Shown in pieces: positions 8,244-17,782 of a stretch of DNA of 64,000 nt. Each line of letters opens with the position of its first letter. The first letter of the stretch is position 1. This DNA is from Sphingomonas sp. LT1P40. Its GTDB lineage: Bacteria > Pseudomonadota > Alphaproteobacteria > Sphingomonadales > Sphingomonadaceae. The DNA is taken from assembly GCF_036663835.1 (NCBI RefSeq), contig NZ_JAXOJT010000002.1, forward strand, positions 434,001 through 498,000. The letters are read 5' to 3'. The notes beneath the pieces were generated by a model that was not told the origin of the DNA, did not search any database, and saw only the letters and a program-made list of their open reading frames with translations. A program made the position numbers and the translations under genes.

Positions 8244-8620
8244 TGCTGCCCCCCTATGCGACGCTGCTGGGCATGGAAATCGAGCGGGGTGAAGGCTCGC
8301 CGGTGCTGACCATGCCGTTCGCCACGGCGGTGCTGGGCCGACCGGGGTTTGTGCATGGCGGTGCACTGGCCGGTTTGCTCGAGATGGCAGCGATCAAGGC
8401 GCTGGAGCATGCACTGGGCGCGGAAGGCCGTGGTGATGCCCGGTTCAAACCCGTCAATGTCACGGTCGATTTCATGCGCGGCGGGCGCGAGAAGGAGACG
8501 CGCGCAGCGGGCGTCGTAAGTCGGCTGGGCACGCGCATCGCCAATGTCGAGGCGGTGGCGTGGCAGGATGACCGCGAGCGTCCAGTGGCTGCCGCCCGAA
8601 TGAACTTCCTGATCGGCTAG
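8240..8620 (+). CDS. Hotdog thioesterase, second of the pair
   Basis: A 126-residue PaaI-like hotdog protein. It has the family's FVHGGALAGLLEMAA helix entry, where His-Gly-Gly followed by the acidic residue is the active-site signature, and strands VNVTVDFMRGG and AGVVSRLGTRIANVEA. It fits the catalytic pattern better than its upstream partner. Start and stop of the pair overlap by four bases. Its last codons overlap the end of the convergent sugar dehydrogenase gene by four bases, leaving no room for a terminator between them. Confidence 0.88.
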   Translation: MMLPPYATLLGMEIERGEGSPVLTMPFATAVLGRPGFVHGGALAGLLEMAAIKALEHALGAEGRGDARFKPVNVTVDFMRGGREKETRAAGVVSRLGTRIANVEAVAWQDDRERPVAAARMNFLIG

Positions 8621-9771
8621 GGGGCGGGCACGAGTTTCCGCAACCCCACGCCGTTACCGTCCTCCAGCACCCAGATCGCGCCGTCCGGTCCCTGTTCGAC
8701 CTCGCGGATGCGCGCGCCAAGTGCAACACGGGCCACTTCGCTGGCGGTCGAGCCCGACAGGCGCACGCGCACCAACCCCTGCGACACCAGTCCGGCGAGG
8801 ACGAAATCGCCGTTCCAGCCGATAAAGCGCGTGCCGGTATATTGGATCATTCCGCCGGGGGCGATCACCGGTGTCCAGCTGACCAGCGGTGCGGCGAAAT
8901 CGGGCCGGGTGGAATGGCGCGGCAGCACCTCGCCATCGTCACCCTCCGACACGATCCGCCAGCCATAGTTGCTGCCGCGTGCGATCAGGTTGAATTCGTC
9001 GCCACCGCTCGGCCCCATCTCACTCTCGAACAGCCGTCCGTCGGTGGCGAAGACGAGCCCGTAGGGGTTGCGATGGCCGAGCGTCCAGATTTCGGCACGG
9101 GCACCAGCGGTGGCGGCGAACGGATTGCCCGAGGGCGTCGTGCCATCGAGATTAAGCCGCACGATCTTGCCCAGCGTCTGTGCCAGATCCTGCGCAGGGG
9201 CACCTTGATGTCGGTCACCGGCAGTGACGAATAGAAAGCCGTCGGGCGAGAATGCCATGCGGCCGCCGAAATGGCGCGTATCGCCCGCGATCTTCGGTGC
9301 CTGTCGCCAGATCGTCGTCACGCCTTCCAATGCGGTCGCGGCAGTGTTGAGCGTGGCGCGCGCGACCGCAAGACCGCTACCGCCCGCGCCGTTTTCGGCG
9401 AAGCTGAGATAGACGCGGCGGTTGGCGGCAAATTGTGGGTCGAGCGCGACGTCGAGCAGTCCGCCCTGTCCGGCGGCGGCGACCGTCGGCGTGCCCGTGA
9501 CCGTCGTCTTTGTGCCGGAGTCGGTGACGAGGTACAGCACGCCCCCGCGTTCGGTTACCAGCATCCGGCCATCGGGCAGGAATGTCATCGCCCAAGGCTG
9601 ATTGAAGGTGGCGACGGTCGTCGATTGAACTGCAGTGGTCGGCGGCGCGGGCGTGCTGGTGGCGGTTGGCGTGGGGGTCGGCGCGGGCGTCACGACACTG
9701 CCGCTCCCGCCGCTGCCACATCCGGCCAGGGCGAGTGCAGCCGCCGCAGTCAGCCAGCGCCCGGCCATCAT
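8617..9771 (-). CDS. PQQ-dependent aldose dehydrogenase-like lipoprotein (copy 2)
   Basis: A 384-residue glucose/sorbosone dehydrogenase-family protein, similar in plan to soluble aldose dehydrogenases of the YliI type that oxidise sugars with pyrroloquinoline quinone in the periplasm. A lipobox (ALALAGC) ends the signal peptide, followed by a Pro/Thr linker. Beta-propeller landmarks are PWAMTFLPDGRMLVTERGG, GGLLDVALDPQFAANRRVYL, RHFGGRMAFSPDGFLFVTAG, LGHRNPYGLVFATDGRLFES, SGGDEFNLIARGSNYGWRI and REVEQGPDGAIWVLEDG. It overlaps the upstream paralogue by four bases. Confidence 0.9.
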   Translation of the reverse strand: MMAGRWLTAAAALALAGCGSGGSGSVVTPAPTPTPTATSTPAPPTTAVQSTTVATFNQPWAMTFLPDGRMLVTERGGVLYLVTDSGTKTTVTGTPTVAAAGQGGLLDVALDPQFAANRRVYLSFAENGAGGSGLAVARATLNTAATALEGVTTIWRQAPKIAGDTRHFGGRMAFSPDGFLFVTAGDRHQGAPAQDLAQTLGKIVRLNLDGTTPSGNPFAATAGARAEIWTLGHRNPYGLVFATDGRLFESEMGPSGGDEFNLIARGSNYGWRIVSEGDDGEVLPRHSTRPDFAAPLVSWTPVIAPGGMIQYTGTRFIGWNGDFVLAGLVSQGLVRVRLSGSTASEVARVALGARIREVEQGPDGAIWVLEDGNGVGLRKLVPAP

Positions 9772-10913
9772 TTTTTCGGCGTCAGTTTGAGCAGCCGCCC
9801 TTGCGATCCTTGCCCGCCATCCTCCAGCAGCCAGATCGCGCCGTCCGGTCCTTCCTCGACCTCGCGGATGCGCGCGCCCATCGGGAACTGGTCACCCTTG
9901 GCAGCGCCCGTTCCGTTCACATCGACGCGGATCAGCGCCTGGCTCGACAGGCCGCCGATGAACAGGTCGCCTGCCCAGTCCGGGAACAGCTTGCCCGAAT
10001 AGACGATCAACCCGCCGGGTGAGATCGCGGGATTCCACGATACTTTAGGCGCCTCGAACTCGGGACGGGTCTTGTGATCGGGGATGTCGCGGCCGTCATA
10101 ATGGTCGCCGTCGGAGACGATCGGGTAGCCGTAATTCTTGCCGGGCAGGATCAGGTTGACCTCATCGCCGCCCTTCGGCCCCATTTCCTGTTCCCACAGA
10201 TTGCCGGCCTTGTCGAAAGCGAGTCCGAGCAGGTTGCGATGGCCGTATGACCAGACCGCGGGGTGAAAGCCCTGAGCGGTCAGGCCGGGATCGCCCGCCG
10301 GTTTGCCGTCGAGGGTCAGGCGCAGCATCTTGCCAAGCGTGGCTTTGGGATCCTGTGCCGGGTCGAATTTCTGACGCTCGCCATTGGCGAAGAACAGATG
10401 CTTGCCGTCGGGGGCAAAGGCGATGCGGCCAGAATAATGGCCGTTGCCGCTGACATAGGGTGACGCGCGGAACAGCGTCTGCACGTTGGCGAGGCTGGGT
10501 GACGCGCCTTCGGTCAGCGTGCCGCGCGCGAGGACGACGCCCTTGCCGCCGTCACCGGCCTCCGAATAGCTGAAATAGACTTGCTTGTTGGTGGCGAAGC
10601 CAGGGGCGAGCACGACATCCTTGAGTGCGCCCTGGCCCGCGCTGTCCACGGCGGGGATGCCCGAAACCGACGTCTTGGTCTTGCCGTCCGCGCTGACCAG
10701 CAGCAATGTTCCGGCCTTCTCTGTTACCAGCATGCGCCCGTCGGGCAGGAAGGTCATCGCCCAGGGTGCATCGAAATCGGCGACTGGCGTGACCGTGAAC
10801 GGAACGCCGGCTGCGCCCCCGGTCTGGCTGGCGGGCGTCTGGCCGTTGCCCGGTTCGGCCCCCGTGCAGGCGATCAGGGTGAGCGAGAGAGCGGCGATCG
10901 GCAACAGGCGCAT
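9768..10913 (-). CDS. PQQ-dependent aldose dehydrogenase-like lipoprotein (copy 1)
   Basis: A 381-residue paralogue of the gene downstream, with the same propeller landmarks (PWAMTFLPDGRMLVTEKAGT, YGHRNLLGLAFDKAGNLWEQ, KGGDEVNLILPGKNYGY, REVEEGPDGAIWLLEDG). The ATG at 10913 is chosen because GGAGGA lies five bases upstream and the protein then opens with a lipoprotein signal peptide ending in LIAC. A longer frame would add 21 residues without a signal. The two copies are tandem and overlap-coupled, so they arose by duplication and are co-expressed. Substrates are unknown, and PQQ synthesis genes are not in this window. Confidence 0.9.
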   Translation of the reverse strand: MRLLPIAALSLTLIACTGAEPGNGQTPASQTGGAAGVPFTVTPVADFDAPWAMTFLPDGRMLVTEKAGTLLLVSADGKTKTSVSGIPAVDSAGQGALKDVVLAPGFATNKQVYFSYSEAGDGGKGVVLARGTLTEGASPSLANVQTLFRASPYVSGNGHYSGRIAFAPDGKHLFFANGERQKFDPAQDPKATLGKMLRLTLDGKPAGDPGLTAQGFHPAVWSYGHRNLLGLAFDKAGNLWEQEMGPKGGDEVNLILPGKNYGYPIVSDGDHYDGRDIPDHKTRPEFEAPKVSWNPAISPGGLIVYSGKLFPDWAGDLFIGGLSSQALIRVDVNGTGAAKGDQFPMGARIREVEEGPDGAIWLLEDGGQGSQGRLLKLTPKK

Positions 10914-11017
10914 ATATTCCTCCGGCAACTGGATGCTCCCGCAACGCGCGGGGCGGAATGATGTTGCAACGGGCATTTACGGCATCGCAACGAGCCCGTG
11001 TCTATCAACGGCGCGGG

Positions 11018-12730
11018 ATGCAGGGAAACGCGACAATCTGGCCGAGGCATGCGCCGCTCAAGGAAGCGCTGCTGCTGCTCTATCTGCTCGCCGATGGCGG
11101 GACGGTCGTCGAGCGGCTGGGGTCGCTCGGGGTGTCGCTGTCGCTGGCGATCTATCTCGCGCTCTATGCGATGCTGGCCGGGGCGTTGTGGGTCGCATCA
11201 CGGCTCGCCCAACCGCTACTGCGCTGGGGACTTGCACTGTCGCTGTTCGCCGCCGCCGCGTTTCTGGGCGCGAGCGAGCGCATCCTGGCTGACCATCTGA
11301 CCTATGACGGATTCCTCAACTTGGCCGGATCGGCGGGGTTCGCGGGCGATGCGATGGCCCAGCATGGCGGACGAATCGCACTGGCGGTGCTGGTCGCAGT
11401 TCCGTTGTTGCTGGCGATCGGTCTTGCGCCGCGCAGACCCTTGCGGGCGCGGTGGGTGCTGGCGCCGGTTGGCGCGCTGGCGGTATTGACCGGGGTGCTG
11501 TTCATGCGCGGCGGCGATGGTGCGCGCGGGTTGCCGACGGCATTCGCGCCGCTCGCCTATCTGATGTTGGCGGCGGGCGAGGGGATTGGCAGCGAGAAGG
11601 AGCGGCGCGCGGTGGCGATGCGGCCCGGTCCGCCACGGGTCGATGGCGATATCGTGCTGATCGTCGATGAAAGCGTCGCTGCGCGCTATCTCGACTTCGT
11701 CGATCCGGCGGGGGTGCGGACTGGCTTGTTGACCCCGCCCAAAGGGATCGCGGTCAATCATTTCGGGGTGGCGGCGTCGATCACCAACTGCTCGCTCGGC
11801 ACCAATCTGACGCTGCGTCATGGCGGCACGCGCAACCATTATGCCGAGCTGAACGCGACCGGCCCGGCGATCTGGGATTTCGCGCGAAAGGCCGGGTTCG
11901 GCACCGTTTATATCGACGCACAGCGCACCGCCGGCGGGTTGCATAACGGCATGGATGCGGACGAGCGCGCGCGAATCGACACGCTGGTGCAATTCGACGA
12001 CGTCGCAGTGGAGACGCGCGACCACGCCGCCGCTGCACGGATTACACAGCATCTGACCAACGGGACGCGCGAGTTTATTCTGGTCAACAAGGTCGGCGCG
12101 CATTTCCCGGTCCACGACAAATATCCCGACAGTCATGCGGTCTATCGCCCCGCATTGCCGCGCGGCCGCTATCTGGGAATCGCCGACAGCGGCAAGCGCG
12201 ACGGCTTCGACGGCAGCGGCACGCAATGGCAGCTTTATCGCAATGCATATCGCAATACGTTGTTGTGGAGCGTCGGCGGGTTTTTCGACCGGCTGCTGGC
12301 ACCTGGCACGCTGCATGGCGCGACAATCATCTACACCAGCGATCACGGACAGGATCTGAACGAGCGCGGCGGGTCGGGCGTGCACACGCATTGCGGCGCG
12401 AATCCGGTGCCGGAGGAGGGTGCGGTGCCGATCGCGGTGCTGACCGATGCGGGGAATGTCGGCGGATGGGCTGCGGCGGTCAGGCTGAATCGCAACCGGG
12501 CGAGCCATTACCAGCTGTTCCCGACCCTGCTGGGCCTGATGGGCTATGCACCGGACGCGGTTCGCGCGGTCTATGGCGAGTCGCTGGACCGGCCGCTGAA
12601 GGATGAAATGCGCTTCAACACGCTGTTCAACGCGCGGCTGGGGCGAAAGCCGGTGTGGAAGGCGATCGACGCGGCGACGCTGATGCGCCCGCCGAAGCGG
12701 GACGCTGGACAGAGGGCGGCGGGGCGCTAA
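11018..12730 (+). CDS. Membrane sulfatase/phosphoethanolamine-transferase-like protein
   Basis: About 570 residues. The N-terminal ~190 hold four to five transmembrane segments. The rest is an alkaline-phosphatase-superfamily domain: DIVLIVDESVAARYLDF is the first metal-binding block (EptA-like proteins have a similar ES), NCSLGTNLTLR carries the likely nucleophile region, VNKVGAHFPVHDKYP and IIYTSDHGQDL supply further metal ligands, and THCGANPVPEEGAVPI ends the site. This plan matches EptA-type enzymes that add phosphoethanolamine to lipid A or glycans. The exact group moved is inference. The start is uncertain: ATG 11018 has a weak ribosome site, and a frame from 10958 is also open. Confidence 0.8.
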   Translation: MQGNATIWPRHAPLKEALLLLYLLADGGTVVERLGSLGVSLSLAIYLALYAMLAGALWVASRLAQPLLRWGLALSLFAAAAFLGASERILADHLTYDGFLNLAGSAGFAGDAMAQHGGRIALAVLVAVPLLLAIGLAPRRPLRARWVLAPVGALAVLTGVLFMRGGDGARGLPTAFAPLAYLMLAAGEGIGSEKERRAVAMRPGPPRVDGDIVLIVDESVAARYLDFVDPAGVRTGLLTPPKGIAVNHFGVAASITNCSLGTNLTLRHGGTRNHYAELNATGPAIWDFARKAGFGTVYIDAQRTAGGLHNGMDADERARIDTLVQFDDVAVETRDHAAAARITQHLTNGTREFILVNKVGAHFPVHDKYPDSHAVYRPALPRGRYLGIADSGKRDGFDGSGTQWQLYRNAYRNTLLWSVGGFFDRLLAPGTLHGATIIYTSDHGQDLNERGGSGVHTHCGANPVPEEGAVPIAVLTDAGNVGGWAAAVRLNRNRASHYQLFPTLLGLMGYAPDAVRAVYGESLDRPLKDEMRFNTLFNARLGRKPVWKAIDAATLMRPPKRDAGQRAAGR

Positions 12731-12788
12731 CCCGCTTGCTCGGGGCATGGCGTCCCTCTAGGCTCCCGTCGAGATCGGGGGTTATTTC

Positions 12789-14726
12789 ATGGGCTTGGCG
12801 CGTTTTGTTAATGTTGTTCTGGCCGTTCTCAGCCTTGCCATCGCCCCCGCCAAAGCCCAGCAACCCGCCCCGGTTGCGCCCGGCGCAGCCGAATTGGCGG
12901 AGCCGCCTGCGTTCAAGCAACCCCGACTGTCGCCGGACGGAAAACGCGTTGCGGCTGGCATCGTTACCCGTCGCACGCCGACGATCTTTATCTGGAATTT
13001 GCGAGGAAGCCGGGATCCGATCCGGGTTCCGCTTGCCGAGAATAACGATGTCGAGTGGATACGGTGGGTTGGCAACGATCGGCTGATTGCGGGAGTCACG
13101 GCGGTACAATATCAGCGAAGCCAGACGGTCATCCGGGTCAGCCAACTGGTGCTGTTCGACCTCACTAAGCGTCAAATCCGTTTCGTTGGCCCCCAGCAGT
13201 TCGACGGGCAAAACACGCTGCTCTACGTCTCAAGCGGCGGAGATCGCATTGTTTATGCGGCGCGACGCAGCGTCGCCGAATATCCGGCCGTGTTCGAATA
13301 TGACCCGGTTCGCGATGTAGCGCGCGTGCTCGAACAACCGCGAACACGGGTGTGGGACTGGTTCGTGGACGAAGCTGGCGTCGTTCGTGCCGCGATCGGC
13401 GCAGACGCGGACAAAAGCTGGATCTTCTATCGCTCCGCGGCGGGTGAGTCGTATCAAAGACTGGCAACACGGTCGGAGCGCGCGGGCGATCCGGTCATCA
13501 CTGCGTTGATGCCGGTCGCGGGGAGCGATCACGGCCACGCGCTCGCCGAAGGCGCGGACGGGCGCTTCGTACTGCGCCGCTATGATTTTGCCACGGGGTC
13601 GATGGGCGCGGTGGTTGCCGACCATAAAACGGTCGATATCGACACGGTGCATCTGGCCGATGGTCGACCGACGGGCATATCCTATACCGAAGATCGCGCC
13701 GAAACGCGCTGGCTCGATGCTGATCGCGCCGCGTTACAGAAACGGATCGACAAGCTCATCCCCGGAAAATTCAGCCAGATCGTGTCCGGCAGCGACGACG
13801 GTCGCATGCTGCTGATCCATTCCCGCGCCGACAGCGATGCCGGTTCCTACTCGGTGCTGGACCTGAACGTGCGCGAACTGCATCCGTTCGCCGATGTGTA
13901 TCCGGCGCTAACGGGCAAGGTGCTCCGCCCGATGAAGCCGGTTAGTTACACAGCCAGGGACGGGCTGGCGATTCGCGGCTATCTGACGCTTCCGGTCGGT
14001 GGCGAGGTCAAGCTGCCGCTGATCGTGATACCGCATGGCGGGCCGTTCGCGCGCGACAGCTGGGGTCACGATCCGTGGGTACAGTATCTTGCGGCGCGCG
14101 GTTACGCGGTGCTGCAGCCGAATTTCCGGGGTTCGACCGGGTTCGGTCGAGCCTTTGTCGAAAAAGGCTATGGGCAATGGGGCCGGGGCATGCAGGACGA
14201 TATCGACGACGGGGTGGCGTGGCTGGTGAAACAGGGAACGGTCGATCGCGGCCGGGTTTGCATCATGGGCGCATCCTTTGGCGGTTATGCCGCGATGTGG
14301 GCGGCGGTGCGCAATCCCGAAATCTATCGTTGCGCCATCAGCTTTGCCGGGATTTCCGACGTAGCCTCGATGCTGCGCTACGACCGGCAGAGTTTTGCAG
14401 CGCCGCGCTATGCGCGTGCGTGGCGCGACAAGGTGCGTGGCGAAAGTGATTTCGACCTCGATGCGGTATCGCCGATCAAGGCCGTCAATCGGTTGAACGT
14501 GCCGATCCTGATCGCACATGGCGACAAGGACGACAATGTTCCGCTCTATCAGTCCCGGCGGCTGCACGAGGCGTTGAAAGGCATCGGAAAAGCGCACGAA
14601 TATAAAGTCTATGAGGGGGAGGGGCACGGGCTCGACAACCCCGATAACGCAGCCGACTTTCTGAAGCGTGTCGGCGCGTTTCTCGACAGGCATAATCCGA
14701 CCGGACCGCCCGCTGCGGCGCGCTGA
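12789..14726 (+). CDS. Secreted S9 family peptidase
   Basis: A 645-residue prolyl-oligopeptidase-family (acylaminoacyl-peptidase or DPP-like) serine peptidase. A signal peptide (FVNVVLAVLSLAIAPAKA) sends it out of the cytoplasm. Residues ~45-390 form the beta-propeller. The alpha/beta hydrolase domain shows the PHGGPFARD oxyanion block, the nucleophile GASFGG (Ser about 496), Asp in AHGDKDDNVP and the catalytic His in EGEGHGLDNP. It should release di- or oligopeptides from periplasmic substrates. It stands alone between the membrane sulfatase-like gene and rimP, both on the same strand. Confidence 0.92.
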   Translation: MGLARFVNVVLAVLSLAIAPAKAQQPAPVAPGAAELAEPPAFKQPRLSPDGKRVAAGIVTRRTPTIFIWNLRGSRDPIRVPLAENNDVEWIRWVGNDRLIAGVTAVQYQRSQTVIRVSQLVLFDLTKRQIRFVGPQQFDGQNTLLYVSSGGDRIVYAARRSVAEYPAVFEYDPVRDVARVLEQPRTRVWDWFVDEAGVVRAAIGADADKSWIFYRSAAGESYQRLATRSERAGDPVITALMPVAGSDHGHALAEGADGRFVLRRYDFATGSMGAVVADHKTVDIDTVHLADGRPTGISYTEDRAETRWLDADRAALQKRIDKLIPGKFSQIVSGSDDGRMLLIHSRADSDAGSYSVLDLNVRELHPFADVYPALTGKVLRPMKPVSYTARDGLAIRGYLTLPVGGEVKLPLIVIPHGGPFARDSWGHDPWVQYLAARGYAVLQPNFRGSTGFGRAFVEKGYGQWGRGMQDDIDDGVAWLVKQGTVDRGRVCIMGASFGGYAAMWAAVRNPEIYRCAISFAGISDVASMLRYDRQSFAAPRYARAWRDKVRGESDFDLDAVSPIKAVNRLNVPILIAHGDKDDNVPLYQSRRLHEALKGIGKAHEYKVYEGEGHGLDNPDNAADFLKRVGAFLDRHNPTGPPAAAR

Positions 14727-14860
14727 CTCGAAAACCTTGCCGTGGCAGCAGGACGGGCGTATAGGGGCGCTGTTCTCGACATTGGAAACTTGCCGAGGTC
14801 GGTCCCCACGGGGCCGGCGCCGCCGAGTTGCATGTTCAATATTCTTAGCTGGAGTGCCGC

Positions 14861-15406
14861 GTGGCGGACATCGCCCTGTTGACCGGACTGATCGAACCTG
14901 AGGCCAAGGCGCTCGGGCTCGCACTCGTGCGCGTCAAGATCCTTGGCGGCACGTCCGACCCGACGTTGCAGGTGATGGCCGAGCGTCCGGACACGCGACA
15001 GCTGACGATCGACGATTGCGCCGATCTGTCGCGTCGCATTTCCGATGTGTTTGACGCGCTGGAGGAAGCGGGGCGCGATCCGATCGATCATGCCTATCGT
15101 CTGGAAGTCAGTTCACCGGGAATCGACCGCCCGCTGACCCGGCTGAGCGATTTCGAGGACTGGAAGGGGCACGAAGCCCGCATCGTGCTCACCGAAAAGC
15201 TCGATGGGCGCAAACAGTTCAAGGGCGACCTGACCGGGGTGGAGCCTGACGGGATCGTCGGCATCCTCGACCGGCTGGGTGTGCAGTCGTTCGTGCCCTT
15301 TGCCGGGATCGACGATGCCAAATTGGTAATTACCGACCGGCTGCTCGCAGCCACCGCGCCGCTTTCGACTGAAGGCGCCGACAAGATTATCGAAGAAGAG
15401 GTTTAA
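14861..15406 (+). CDS. rimP: Ribosome maturation factor RimP
   Basis: A 181-residue assembly factor for the 30S subunit. It shows the RimP hallmarks: LIEPEAKALGLALVRVKILG, IDDCADLSRRISDVFDALEE, and the strongly conserved RLEVSSPGIDRPLTRLSDFE, then the C-terminal SH3-like domain (KQFKGDLTGVEPDGI). The start is GTG with GGAG about eight bases upstream. It heads the rimP-nusA-ylxR-infB-rbfA unit and sits two bases before nusA. The ~130 bases between the S9 peptidase and this gene would hold the operon promoter, but I see no convincing boxes. Confidence 0.95.
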   Translation: MADIALLTGLIEPEAKALGLALVRVKILGGTSDPTLQVMAERPDTRQLTIDDCADLSRRISDVFDALEEAGRDPIDHAYRLEVSSPGIDRPLTRLSDFEDWKGHEARIVLTEKLDGRKQFKGDLTGVEPDGIVGILDRLGVQSFVPFAGIDDAKLVITDRLLAATAPLSTEGADKIIEEEV

Positions 15407-15408
15407 CG

Positions 15409-17040
15409 ATGGCCACTGCCGTTACCGCCAACCGCGCCGAACTGATCGCCATTGCGAATGCGGTGGCGACCGAGAAGATGATCGACAAGGCGATCGTGAT
15501 CGAGGCGATGGAGGACGCGATCCAGCGTGCCGCCCGCGCCCGTTACGGTGCCGAGAACGACATCCGCGCAAAGCTGGACCCGCAGACTGGTGATCTGCGC
15601 CTGTGGCGCGTGGTCGAAGTGGTCGAGGCGGTCGACGATTTCTTCAAGCAGGTGAACCTGAAAGAGGCCGAGAAGCTTCAGAAGGGCGCGGTCGTCGGCG
15701 ACTATATCGTCGATCCGCTGCCGCCGATCGAGTTCGGCCGCATCGCCGCGCAGGCCGCCAAGCAGGTGATCTTCCAGAAGGTCCGCGATGCCGAGCGCGA
15801 GCGTCAATATGAAGAGTTCAAGGACCGCCAGGGCGAGATCATCACCGGCGTCGTTAAGCGCGTCGAGTTCGGTCACGTCGTGGTCGATCTGGGCCGTGCC
15901 GAGGGCGTTATCCGCCGCGACGCGCAAATCCCGCGCGAAGTCGTCCGCGTCGGCGACCGCGTCCGCAGCCTGATCCTGAAGGTCGTGCGCGAGACGCGCG
16001 GGCCGCAGATTTTCCTGAGCCGTGCGCATCCCGACTTCATGAAGAAGCTGTTCGCGCAGGAAGTGCCGGAAATCTATGACGGCATCATCGAGATCAAGGC
16101 TGCGGCCCGCGATCCCGGTTCGCGCGCCAAGATCGGCGTCATCAGCCATGACTCCTCGATCGACCCGGTCGGCGCGTGCGTCGGCATGAAGGGTTCGCGC
16201 GTCCAGGCCGTCGTGCAGGAAATGCAGGGCGAGAAGATCGACATCATTCCGTGGTCGCCCGACACCGCGACCTTCGTCGTCAACGCGCTGCAGCCCGCGA
16301 ACGTCGCGCGCGTGGTGATCGACGAAGAGGATGACCGCATCGAAGTGGTCGTCCCCGACGACATGCTGAGCCTCGCCATCGGTCGTCGCGGGCAGAATGT
16401 CCGTCTCGCCAGCCAGCTGACCGGCAAGGCGATCGACATCCTGACCGAGACCGATTCGAGCGAGAAGCGCCAGAACGAGTTCGTCCAGAACAGCGAGATG
16501 TTCCAGAACGAGCTGGATGTGGACGAGACGCTGGCACAGCTGCTGGTGGCCGAAGGCTTCAGCACGATGGAAGAAGTCGCCTATGTCGAACTGAGCGAAA
16601 TCGCCGGGATCGAAGGGTTCGACGAGGAACTGGGCCAGGAGCTGCAGAATCGTGCGCAGGAAGCGCTCGATCGCCGCGAGGAAGCCAATCGCGAACTGCG
16701 CCGCAGCCTGGGCGTCGAGGACGATCTGGCAACGATGCCGTATCTGACCGAAGCGATGCTGGTGACTTTGGGCAAAGCGAAGATCCTGACGCTCGACGAC
16801 CTGGCCGATCTGGCCACCGACGAGCTGGTCGCGAAGAAGCGCCCCGAACCGCGCCGTCGCGGCGATGGTCCGGCGGCACCGGTGCGCGAAGCCGACAAGG
16901 GCGGCGTGCTCGGCGAATATGGCCTGAGCGAAGAGCAGGGCAACGAGATCATCATGGCCGCGCGTGCGCACTGGTTCGAGGACGAAGAGCCAGCCGCGGA
17001 TGCAAGTTCGGAGGACGCTGTTGCGGAATCCGAGCAATGA
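15409..17040 (+). CDS. nusA: Transcription termination/antitermination factor NusA
   Basis: A 543-residue RNA-polymerase-binding factor acting in pausing, termination and antitermination. Domains in order: N-terminal polymerase-binding domain (residues 1-~130), S1 (~135-200, GEIITGVVKRVEFGHVVVDL), two KH domains (~205-350, with GVISHDSSIDPVGACVGMKG and LSLAIGRRGQNVRLASQLTG), then two acidic C-terminal repeat-type regions containing helix-hairpin-helix motifs. The acidic end (ASSEDAVAESEQ) is overlapped by the start of ylxR. Length and domain plan are typical of alphaproteobacteria. Confidence 0.98.
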   Translation: MATAVTANRAELIAIANAVATEKMIDKAIVIEAMEDAIQRAARARYGAENDIRAKLDPQTGDLRLWRVVEVVEAVDDFFKQVNLKEAEKLQKGAVVGDYIVDPLPPIEFGRIAAQAAKQVIFQKVRDAERERQYEEFKDRQGEIITGVVKRVEFGHVVVDLGRAEGVIRRDAQIPREVVRVGDRVRSLILKVVRETRGPQIFLSRAHPDFMKKLFAQEVPEIYDGIIEIKAAARDPGSRAKIGVISHDSSIDPVGACVGMKGSRVQAVVQEMQGEKIDIIPWSPDTATFVVNALQPANVARVVIDEEDDRIEVVVPDDMLSLAIGRRGQNVRLASQLTGKAIDILTETDSSEKRQNEFVQNSEMFQNELDVDETLAQLLVAEGFSTMEEVAYVELSEIAGIEGFDEELGQELQNRAQEALDRREEANRELRRSLGVEDDLATMPYLTEAMLVTLGKAKILTLDDLADLATDELVAKKRPEPRRRGDGPAAPVREADKGGVLGEYGLSEEQGNEIIMAARAHWFEDEEPAADASSEDAVAESEQ

Positions 17041-17782
17041 AACCCGGTCTGATCTGATCGATGGAAAGCCAGGTGCGGACCCCGTTCGCACCTGCATCCT
17101 GTCGCGCGAGGAAGCCCCTCGCGACGGCCTGATCCGGCTTGCGCTCTCGCCCGATGGCGAGGTGCTACCTGACGTGCGCGCGAAAGCGCCGGGGCGCGGT
17201 GCGTGGATCGGTGTCAGTCGCGCCGAACTGGACGCGTCGGGCAAGAAATTGCGCGGCGCATTGTCGCGGGCGTTCAAGACCAACGACCTGCGCATTCCCG
17301 ACGATCTGGGCGAACGGATCGCCACGCAGCTGGAGCGGGCGTTGCTCGACCGGCTGGGGCTGGAGGCCAAGGCCGGTTACGTCGTCATCGGCGGCGAGCG
17401 CATCGAAAAGGCGGGACGCAGCGGCAAGCTGCACCTGTTGCTTCATGCGTCCGACGCGGGGACCGATGGCAACCGCAAGCTCGATCAGGCGCTGCGCGTC
17501 GGGCGTGAACGCGAAGGTTCCGGGGATACAGGCTTCACATTGCCCATCCCACGCACCATATTGTCCTTGGCCCTTGGCCGCGAAAATGTGGTACATGTCG
17601 GTTTGACCGACGCCAGAGCTGCCGCGCGGGTGAGCGAAACGCTCGCCCGATGGCTGCATTTTATCGGACCCGATTCTGTGCCCGAGCCTTGCGAAACGCC
17701 TTCGCAAGGCGCATCGGGCGCACGCGGCGACGAGACAGACGAAAACCCGTCGAACGAAGAACGAGCAGGAATAGACACTTGA
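17021..17782 (+). CDS. ylxR: YlxR/DUF448 RNA-binding protein with L7Ae-like C-terminus
   Basis: About 253 residues. The N-terminal domain has the YlxR signature (RTCILSREEAPRDGLIRLAL, then GRGAWIGVSRAELD, with the RGAW turn); the second part (ALGRENVVHVGLTDARAAAR) resembles an L7Ae-type RNA-binding fold. YlxR homologues bind RNase P RNA or other RNAs and sit between nusA and infB, as here. I choose TTG at 17021, inside the last codons of nusA, because GGAGGA lies five bases upstream; an ATG at 16964 is farther inside nusA and lacks a ribosome site. The gene ends in a TTGA overlap with infB. Confidence 0.88.
   Translation: MRNPSNETRSDLIDGKPGADPVRTCILSREEAPRDGLIRLALSPDGEVLPDVRAKAPGRGAWIGVSRAELDASGKKLRGALSRAFKTNDLRIPDDLGERIATQLERALLDRLGLEAKAGYVVIGGERIEKAGRSGKLHLLLHASDAGTDGNRKLDQALRVGREREGSGDTGFTLPIPRTILSLALGRENVVHVGLTDARAAARVSETLARWLHFIGPDSVPEPCETPSQGASGARGDETDENPSNEERAGIDT

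Noticed and set aside
8617..10913. Frameshifted single gene instead of two sugar dehydrogenases
   Set aside because: Each copy has its own lipoprotein signal, full set of propeller motifs and stop, so they are true tandem paralogues.
15403..17370. 655-codon open frame antisense to nusA
   Set aside because: It mirrors nusA codon for codon in a high-GC frame, has a Leu/Asp/His-rich composition with no family motif, and nusA is certain.
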